A stretch of 64,000 nt of DNA from Chitinibacter sp046530675 (GTDB lineage Bacteria > Pseudomonadota > Gammaproteobacteria > Burkholderiales > Chitinibacteraceae). Position numbers and translations under genes: made by a program. This document shows positions 58,781-64,000 of this stretch, piece after piece. The stretch is from positions 806,001 to 870,000 of the forward strand of contig NZ_CP172558.1 in the NCBI RefSeq assembly GCF_046530675.1, in the 5' to 3' direction. The notes below the pieces were generated by a model. It was not told the DNA's origin. It did not search any database and worked only from the letters and a program-made list of their open reading frames with translations. Each line of letters opens with the position of its first letter. Position 1 is the first letter of the stretch.

Positions 58781-58817
58781 TTAAGATAGTCGTCCTGACT
58801 TATTTCGCAAGACATAA

Positions 58818-59447
58818 TTACTCTCCGTCCATCGGCTCCATTTCGGCTATTTGCGAGCCAATCTCATCAAACCATCCGCCGACAACTTTTTCAACCTCGG
58901 ACACGCCTTGCTTTTTCGAGCTCGAAAATAATTGCACAGTAATTTGCGGATAATTGGCCAGCTCGTTTTTTACATTCCGCAAAGCCAGTACTTTTTCCTG
59001 ATTATTGAGCTTGTCAGATTTGGTCAGTACACAATGAACCGGCTTGCCCGTTGGCAAAAAGAAATCCAGCATCACACGATCCAGATCAGTCAGTGGGCGA
59101 CGACTATCCATAATCAAAACCAGCCCAATCAGATTTGGGCGATTTTCCAGATACTTGCCCAGCAAACCTTGCCAGTGTTTGCGTACAGCCTCAGGCACTG
59201 CAGCATAACCATAGCCAGGCAAATCGACCAGACGACGTAAATTACCAAAATCAAAATAATTGATATGCTGGGTACGACCCGGTGTCTTGGAGACAAAAGC
59301 CAGCCGGGTATGATTGGCCAGCGTATTAATTGCACTGGATTTGCCCGCATTCGAGCGGCCAGCAAAAGCCACCTCCACGCCGTCAGCAGGGAGGGTTTTT
59401 AAATCATTGACAGTAGTAAGAAAAGTCAGGCCTTGAAATAGGGACAT
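58818..59447 (-). CDS. ysxC: YsxC/EngB, ribosome-biogenesis GTPase
   Basis: 209 residues from ATG 59447 (MSLFQGLTFLTTVNDLKTLP), weak Shine-Dalgarno. GTPase motifs: G1 in VEVAFAGRSNAGKSSAINTL, G2/G3 region SKTPGRTQHINYF and LVDLPGYGYAAVPEA, and G4 in VHCVLTKSDKLNNQE. It helps assembly of the large ribosomal subunit, cytoplasmic. Divergent from the cytochrome c4 gene. Confidence 0.95.
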   Translation of the reverse strand: MSLFQGLTFLTTVNDLKTLPADGVEVAFAGRSNAGKSSAINTLANHTRLAFVSKTPGRTQHINYFDFGNLRRLVDLPGYGYAAVPEAVRKHWQGLLGKYLENRPNLIGLVLIMDSRRPLTDLDRVMLDFFLPTGKPVHCVLTKSDKLNNQEKVLALRNVKNELANYPQITVQLFSSSKKQGVSEVEKVVGGWFDEIGSQIAEMEPMDGE

Positions 59448-59581
59448 CTGTGAGCGCCATAGTGGTTTGTATCGGGGTCTTGCTATAGAATACCAGCATT
59501 TGATAGACCATCGTCGGCATACTGGGCTAAAACCCACCTGAACAACGACCGGCGTACGCTAAAAAAGACGGGAGCGGATTT

Positions 59582-60196
59582 ATGCGTAGCATGACTGTGG
59601 CGGTAAAGCTTGCAGCACTTTTGATGATAACACCGGTGGTTTTCGCTGCAGGCGTCAAGGCAGATCCAGCCAAAGGCAAATTGATTGTCGATCAAGTCTG
59701 CGCCGCTTGCCACGGAGCCGATGGCAATAGTGTAGTTGCAGCCAACCCCAAACTTGCTGGCCAGCACCCAGAATACCTTGTCAAACAATTGACCGAATTT
59801 AAAGCTCAGAAACGCAAAAACCCGGTTATGCTAGGCATGGCAACACCGCTGTCTGAAGCCGACATCAACAACGTGGCGGCTTACTACAGCCAGCAAGTCC
59901 CGAAAGCTAAAGGCGCTTCAAACAAGGAATTGGTCGAAGCCGGTAAGAAAATCTATCGCGGCGGCGTTGCCAGCAAGAATGTACCAGCCTGTATGGCGTG
60001 TCACGGCCCAGCCGGAGCTGGCATTCCTAGCGTCTACCCACGTCTGGCAGGTCAGCATGCGGCCTACACCTCCGCTCAGTTGAGCACTTTCCGCACAGGC
60101 GAACGGGCCAACAACCAGGTAATGATTGATGTTGCGGCCAAATTGTCCGATCAGGAAATCAAAGCCGTTTCCCAGTACATCCAGGCGCTGCAGTAA
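59582..60196 (+). CDS. Cytochrome c4 (dihaem)
   Basis: 204 residues, ATG 59582 with GGGAG upstream. Signal peptide (VAVKLAALLMITPVVFAAGV). Two haem c motifs: VCAACHGADGNS (about residue 40) and ACMACHGPAGAG (about 138), each followed by a Met-ligand region in the two homologous halves (KNPVMLGMAT; ANNQVMIDVA). It carries electrons in the periplasm to a terminal oxidase. Directly upstream of resB and ccsB, which mature c-type cytochromes, a common arrangement in Neisseriales. Confidence 0.95.
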   Translation: MRSMTVAVKLAALLMITPVVFAAGVKADPAKGKLIVDQVCAACHGADGNSVVAANPKLAGQHPEYLVKQLTEFKAQKRKNPVMLGMATPLSEADINNVAAYYSQQVPKAKGASNKELVEAGKKIYRGGVASKNVPACMACHGPAGAGIPSVYPRLAGQHAAYTSAQLSTFRTGERANNQVMIDVAAKLSDQEIKAVSQYIQALQ

Positions 60197-60247
60197 TTTT
60201 TAACTGAATATTTTTTGATTGGAAACTAGTTTGCCGCCAGGCAGACC

Positions 60248-60277
60248 AAGAGGGGTCGCGATTGAGCGCCCCTCTTT
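60248..60277 (+). terminator. Rho-independent terminator before resB
   Basis: AAGAGGGG, loop, CCCCTCTTTT (a stem of about 8-10 bp with a GCGATTGAGCG loop region). It ends eight bases before the resB start, so resB must be read by readthrough or from a promoter overlapping the terminator. Confidence 0.7.
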
Positions 60278-60284
60278 TGATTTT

Positions 60285-62321
60285 ATGACTCCGAATCCTC
60301 ACCACACTTCTTTTTCGCGCGCCCTGTACGAGCTGCTCTCGTCGATGCGTTTCGCCATCAGCCTGCTCACTATTCTGGCGATTGCCTCGATCATTGGCAC
60401 CGTGCTCAAGCAAAATGAGCCTTACGTCAATTATCGCGTCGAGTTTGGCGAATTCTGGTTTGGCATTTTTGAACCCATCGGCCTGTTTGACGTTTACCAT
60501 GCAAGCTGGTTTTTGCTGATTCTGGCTTTTCTGGTTCTGTCGACCAGCCTGTGTATTTGGCGGCATCTGCCCGGTGTACTCCGCGAGATCAAAAGCTATC
60601 GCGAGAAAGCCAGCCTCAACTCGCTGCGCCTGATGAGTCATCACGTCGAAGCGGCTCAGATCCTCAAGCAGAACGATGTCGAACAGCACCTCAGCCGCTC
60701 AGGCTATCGCTATAAAATTCGTCAGCAAGCAGAAGTCACGCTGATTGCAGCCAAAAAAGGCAGCTGGCAAAAACTGGGCTATTTGTTTGCTCATGCAGCG
60801 ATTGTCATTATTTGTATTGGCGGTTTGATGGATGGCAATTTACCGCTTAAATTACTCGAACTGACCGGCCAGAAAACGCCGGAAATTCGCGATATTCCAC
60901 AAAGCCAGATCCCGACCGGCAGCCGCCTGCAAAGCAATAACCTGTCATTTCGCGGCAATGTCACTCTCCCTGAAGGCGGCTCTGCTTCAGTCGTATTTCT
61001 GAACGCCGGCAATGGTTATTTCGTTCAGGAACTGCCTTTTGCAATCAAATTGAAAAAATTTCACATCGAGCATTATTCGACCGGCATGCCCAAATTATTT
61101 GCCAGTGATATCGATGTCCTCGATTTGCAAAGCGGCAAAGTCATTCAAAGTGGCACGGTCAAAGTCAATCACCCGCTGATTGTCGACGGCGTAGCGATTT
61201 ATCAGGCCAGTTTTGGCGACGGCGGCTCGGGGCTTGAGTTTGTTCAGTGGGACTTGAATACCGGTAAAACCCAGCCATTGCAAACCCGCTCGCAAACCAG
61301 CCAACCCTTAACGCTGGGCAAGACCCAATATCAGCTTGAGGTCGGTGATTTGCGGCCATTCAATATTGAAAACCTTGGCAAAGCGCAGACCGAAACGTCA
61401 ACGATGGCGGTCGACCAATTGCAGCAAGCCATGGCCAGCGCGCAATCGGTCAAGGGTGAACATAATCTGCGCAATCTCGGCCCGATGATTCAGTTCAAAT
61501 TGCGCGACGACACCGGTCAGGCGATTGAATACCAGAATTATATGGCGCCCTTCACCGAAAACGGTGCCAGCTATTTGATGACAGGTATGCGCCGGGAAGT
61601 CTCGGCACCATTCAGCTTTACGCGCATACCCATGGATAAAGATTATAAAATCGATACCTTTATGCGTTTGCGCCAGACTTTGCTCGATGCTGGCTTGCAA
61701 ACTGAAATCGCCCGCCGTACCGCCGCCAAAGCACGCGCCGGTGGTGGCGTTTCGGCACAGGGTGAAGCGCAATTTGCCGAAGTAACGCGCAATGTACTGG
61801 CGCAATTTGCCAACGGTGGCTTGCCCGCGATTGATCGTTTCTTGAGCGAAAAAGTCCCGCAGGACAAGCGCAGTACGGTGGCGCAAACCTATCTGAAGGT
61901 ATTGCAGGGCGCAATGATCGACGCAATGGACGTCGCACAGGACAAGGCCGGTTTACCGATGATTGCGGTTGATGAAACGCAATACCGTTTCTTGATGGAT
62001 AGCCTCGTTGCGATCAGCCAGTTATTTGACTATGGCGCCCCCACTTTATTGCAACTGAGCGGCTTTGATGAAGTCAAAGCCAGTGGCTTTCAGCTCACCC
62101 GATCTCCCGGCAAGAATGTTGTTTATCTGGGATCGTTGCTGCTGATCATCGGCGTATTCTGCATGTTCTACATTCGTGAAAACCGGCTTTGGATTCGTCT
62201 GGATCAAAACGGCACTTTGATTGCAATGAGCAGCAACCGCAAAAACCCCGAGCTTGATCGCGAATTTGAGCATCATGCCGGGCAACTTCTTCAAACGAAG
62301 ACTCAAGAATCAAGCGAGTAA
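60285..62321 (+). CDS. resB: ResB, cytochrome c biogenesis (System II)
   Basis: 678 residues from ATG 60285 (MTPNPHHTSFSRALYELLSS); a TTG at 60219 would add 22 residues. No clear Shine-Dalgarno exists. Four membrane helices (MRFAISLLTILAIASIIGTV; LFDVYHASWFLLILAFLVLS; a third near 170-190; a last near 610). The long periplasmic loop carries FYDPQ-type ResB patterns (GMRREVSAPFSFTRIPMD). It transports or presents haem with CcsB for covalent attachment to cytochromes such as the c4 upstream. Followed 3 bp later by ccsB. Confidence 0.92.
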   Translation: MTPNPHHTSFSRALYELLSSMRFAISLLTILAIASIIGTVLKQNEPYVNYRVEFGEFWFGIFEPIGLFDVYHASWFLLILAFLVLSTSLCIWRHLPGVLREIKSYREKASLNSLRLMSHHVEAAQILKQNDVEQHLSRSGYRYKIRQQAEVTLIAAKKGSWQKLGYLFAHAAIVIICIGGLMDGNLPLKLLELTGQKTPEIRDIPQSQIPTGSRLQSNNLSFRGNVTLPEGGSASVVFLNAGNGYFVQELPFAIKLKKFHIEHYSTGMPKLFASDIDVLDLQSGKVIQSGTVKVNHPLIVDGVAIYQASFGDGGSGLEFVQWDLNTGKTQPLQTRSQTSQPLTLGKTQYQLEVGDLRPFNIENLGKAQTETSTMAVDQLQQAMASAQSVKGEHNLRNLGPMIQFKLRDDTGQAIEYQNYMAPFTENGASYLMTGMRREVSAPFSFTRIPMDKDYKIDTFMRLRQTLLDAGLQTEIARRTAAKARAGGGVSAQGEAQFAEVTRNVLAQFANGGLPAIDRFLSEKVPQDKRSTVAQTYLKVLQGAMIDAMDVAQDKAGLPMIAVDETQYRFLMDSLVAISQLFDYGAPTLLQLSGFDEVKASGFQLTRSPGKNVVYLGSLLLIIGVFCMFYIRENRLWIRLDQNGTLIAMSSNRKNPELDREFEHHAGQLLQTKTQESSE

Positions 62322-62324
62322 TTC

Positions 62325-63470
62325 ATGAACTCAATCCTGCAAAAACGTTGCTGGCAAGATTATCTTTTTGCCTTGCTGATCAGCCTCACCGGCATCGTGA
62401 CATGGCATCGCTACGGTAGTTTTCTCGATTACTACGAACAAGGCATCCTGCTTGGTGCGGTGGCCGGACTGATCTGGCTCGGCTGGTTCTGGCCAGCACT
62501 GCGCTGGTTTTTTCCAGTCTGCGGCGCAATCGCACTGGCTGCAATCGGCCTGTATCAAGGCGACTTGGCGCGCGGGCAAAGTGCCTTCTGGCTCAAATAC
62601 GTCCTCGCCAGCCAATCTGCTGTAATGTGGATGTGCGTGCTGTTTTTCCTTGCGATGCTGATGTACTGGTTCGGCATGCTCAAGCGATCAGGCACGGTAC
62701 TCGGCATCGCCAGCGGCCTGACTTGGGCGGCTGCGGCTGCAGCGCTGATTTCCAAACTGGTTCGCTGGTATGAAAGCTATCTGATCGGCAGCGATATCGG
62801 CCATATTCCGGTATCGAACCTCTATGAAGTTTTCATCCTGTTCTGCCTGATTACCGCATTGATGTATTTGTATTACGAAGCCAAGTTTGACCAGACTCGC
62901 GATCAAAAGGAACAAAGCGCACGCGCGATGGGTGCTTTTGTCCTGCCGGTGATTTGCGCCGCTGTCGTTTTTATTATCTGGTACACCTTTGATCGCCAAG
63001 CCCATGAAATCCAGCCGCTGATTCCGGCACTGCAATCGTGGTGGATGAAAATCCACGTACCGGCGAATTTTGTCGGTTATGGCGCTTTTGCCCTGGCTGC
63101 GATGCTCGGCGTTGCGCAACTGGTCGTCTCAAAAAGCTGGCTGGTCAACCGTCTGCCGAGTTACGACACGCTCGGCGAAGTGATGTATAAGGCCATTGCG
63201 GTGGGCTTTCTGTTTTTCACGATTGCCACCGTACTGGGCGCGATGTGGGCCGCCGACGCCTGGGGTGGCTACTGGAGCTGGGATCCGAAAGAAACCTGGG
63301 CGCTGATTGTCTGGCTCAACTACGCTGCGTGGCTCCATATCCGGCTGATCAAAGGCTGGCGTGGCAATGTGCTGGCCTGGTGGGCCGTGATCGGCCTGCT
63401 GGTAACGACATTTGCCTTTATCGGCGTTAATATGTTCCTGTCCGGTCTGCATTCCTACGGCGGGCTGTGA
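62325..63470 (+). CDS. ccsB: CcsB/CcsA-type cytochrome c synthase component (System II)
   Basis: 381 residues, ATG 62325, four bases after the resB stop. About eight to ten membrane helices. The tryptophan-rich haem-binding motif is intact: AADAWGGYWSWDPKETWA (WWD-type), and conserved His residues are seen in WWMKIHVPANFVGYGAFA and LNYAAWLHIRLIKG. With ResB it forms the haem lyase on the inner membrane. Followed by a terminator. Confidence 0.95.
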   Translation: MNSILQKRCWQDYLFALLISLTGIVTWHRYGSFLDYYEQGILLGAVAGLIWLGWFWPALRWFFPVCGAIALAAIGLYQGDLARGQSAFWLKYVLASQSAVMWMCVLFFLAMLMYWFGMLKRSGTVLGIASGLTWAAAAAALISKLVRWYESYLIGSDIGHIPVSNLYEVFILFCLITALMYLYYEAKFDQTRDQKEQSARAMGAFVLPVICAAVVFIIWYTFDRQAHEIQPLIPALQSWWMKIHVPANFVGYGAFALAAMLGVAQLVVSKSWLVNRLPSYDTLGEVMYKAIAVGFLFFTIATVLGAMWAADAWGGYWSWDPKETWALIVWLNYAAWLHIRLIKGWRGNVLAWWAVIGLLVTTFAFIGVNMFLSGLHSYGGL

Positions 63471-63485
63471 CGACAGCATCTGAGT

Positions 63486-63524
63486 CATTCAAGCCGGGTG
63501 TGATGTCGTGCATACCCGGTTTTG
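63486..63524 (+). terminator. Rho-independent terminator after ccsB
   Basis: AAGCCGGGTGT, loop, GCATACCCGGTTTT. Its ATACCC is part of this stem and is not paired at 49-bp distance. Confidence 0.8.
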
Positions 63525-63572
63525 TAGTGCCGCTATACCATGCTACGAACATAGTTCTACAGGGTAGTGGCA

Positions 63573-64000
63573 ATGCGTCTGGATCAAAGTGCCTTATTCT
63601 TCCGTACTGACCGGGGTAGTCATGAATTACGGGAACGCAGCCCCGGTTTTCCAAACCGTCAACGGCAGTTATTGTTCCTGATCGACGGAAAAAAATGCCT
63701 GACTGACCTGATGGCGTTTAATCCGGATCTCGATGATCTGACCCTGCACCTGACACAACTACATCAGCAAGGATTGATTGCCTGCCGGCAAAATGGGCAA
63801 TCAATTCGGATTCCTCCGGCTGCGGTCAGAGCGACGTCACGCCGACGCCCGTCAGAACAGGCTTTGCTCACGGCCTACAGCATCATTGCAGAAAGCGACG
63901 CCTCCCACCTGAATAACCAATTGGCCAGCATGATCAACACGACATTCAGCGCAGTGCAATGCAGCAGCGACTTGCAATATTGCATTGATCGCTGGCAAAA
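63573..64000 (+). CDS. Unknown protein, N-terminal part (runs off the window)
   Basis: 142 codons from ATG 63573, no stop before the window end, so the frame is open and partial. Starts MRLDQSALFFRTDRGSHELR. The first 80 residues look like a small wHTH-type domain (LLFLIDGKKCLTDLMAFNPD, HLTQLHQQGLIACRQNGQS), typical of the leading domain in some betaproteobacterial regulators, then a helical part. Ribosome site GGGTAGTGG is weak. No family fixed. Confidence 0.6.
   Translation, partial: MRLDQSALFFRTDRGSHELRERSPGFPNRQRQLLFLIDGKKCLTDLMAFNPDLDDLTLHLTQLHQQGLIACRQNGQSIRIPPAAVRATSRRRPSEQALLTAYSIIAESDASHLNNQLASMINTTFSAVQCSSDLQYCIDRWQ

Noticed and set aside
61583..61631. AGGTAT and ATACCC 49 bp apart inside resB
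   Set aside because: The protein there (GMRREVSAPFSFTRIPMD) appears to have the same length as in other ResB proteins as I recall them and lacks the element core, so probably chance.
1..64000. CRISPR arrays, rRNA operons, replication origin
   Set aside because: None seen: the spaced repeats found are palindromic elements at irregular distances, not arrays, and no rRNA-like stretch or DnaA-box cluster was recognised.

Overview
The window is about 64 kb of a Gram-negative chromosome of moderate G+C content. The gene set points to a betaproteobacterium of the order Neisseriales, and the Chitinibacteraceae (Chitinibacter, Deefgea, Iodobacter relatives) are my best guess. The pointers are a Pil-Chp twitching cluster, cytochrome c4 next to ResB and CcsB, heptosyltransferase plus Kdo transferase, a CNP1-family protein, and a secreted protease with a chitin-binding module. 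The family-level assignment is inference from gene content, not from a marker comparison. About 55 protein genes, three intact tRNA genes and a partial tRNA copy can be supported. No rRNA and no CRISPR array is visible.

Layout. 0-5.4 kb: the start of a membrane sensor, a molybdopterin-fold periplasmic protein, a chemoreceptor, dadA and hemB. 5.4-16 kb: radical SAM enzyme, an unannotatable palindrome-rich gap, a small orphan gene, grxD, prmC, an MltF-like lytic transglycosylase, tRNA-Gln, queE-queC, proB, a CNP1 protein and a zinc CDF exporter. 16-29.5 kb: chitin-binding metzincin, flavoprotein, slyX, hydrolases, pyrC, tusA, a Spo0M-like protein, a PLP aminotransferase, a globin and a universal stress protein. 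29.6-35 kb: accessory segment with a DUF2061 gene broken by a MITE, a small gene with a Fur-like site, and a 3.5-kb island lodged in tRNA-Lys. The island holds a ParD-ParE pair, an LRAT-fold protein, an HTH protein and two small ORFs. 35-46.4 kb: gloA, a CitMHS/NhaD-type transporter, phosphoketolase, inositol phosphatase, hsp20, waaC-waaA, a small GGDEF protein and msrB. 46.5-58.5 kb: a minus-strand twitching chemosensory operon pilG-pilH-pilI-pilJ-pilL followed by two TPR proteins, one with an intact GGDEF domain. 58.8-64 kb: ysxC, cytochrome c4, resB, ccsB and an open-ended gene.

Three things stand out. (1) pilL (chpA-like histidine kinase) is split by a simple-sequence tract of 62 perfect TTCTGC hexamers plus nine TCTGC pentamers and one CTGC. 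As assembled the two halves are out of frame, and one more pentamer would restore the frame. This looks like a phase-variable switch on type IV pilus signalling. (2) A family of exactly 49-bp imperfect palindromes, ends GGGTAT and ATACCC with 37 bp between, occurs at least 15 times between genes, often touching a stop or start codon, and once inside the waaA reading frame. I do not recognise it as a named repeat. (3) Four copies of a 266-bp MITE with ends GGCTCTG/CAGAGCC and TA target duplications are present. One interrupts a DUF2061 gene whose original reading frame can be rebuilt exactly.

Start codons were chosen by Shine-Dalgarno spacing and family length. All functional calls rest on motif recognition by eye, with no database search.
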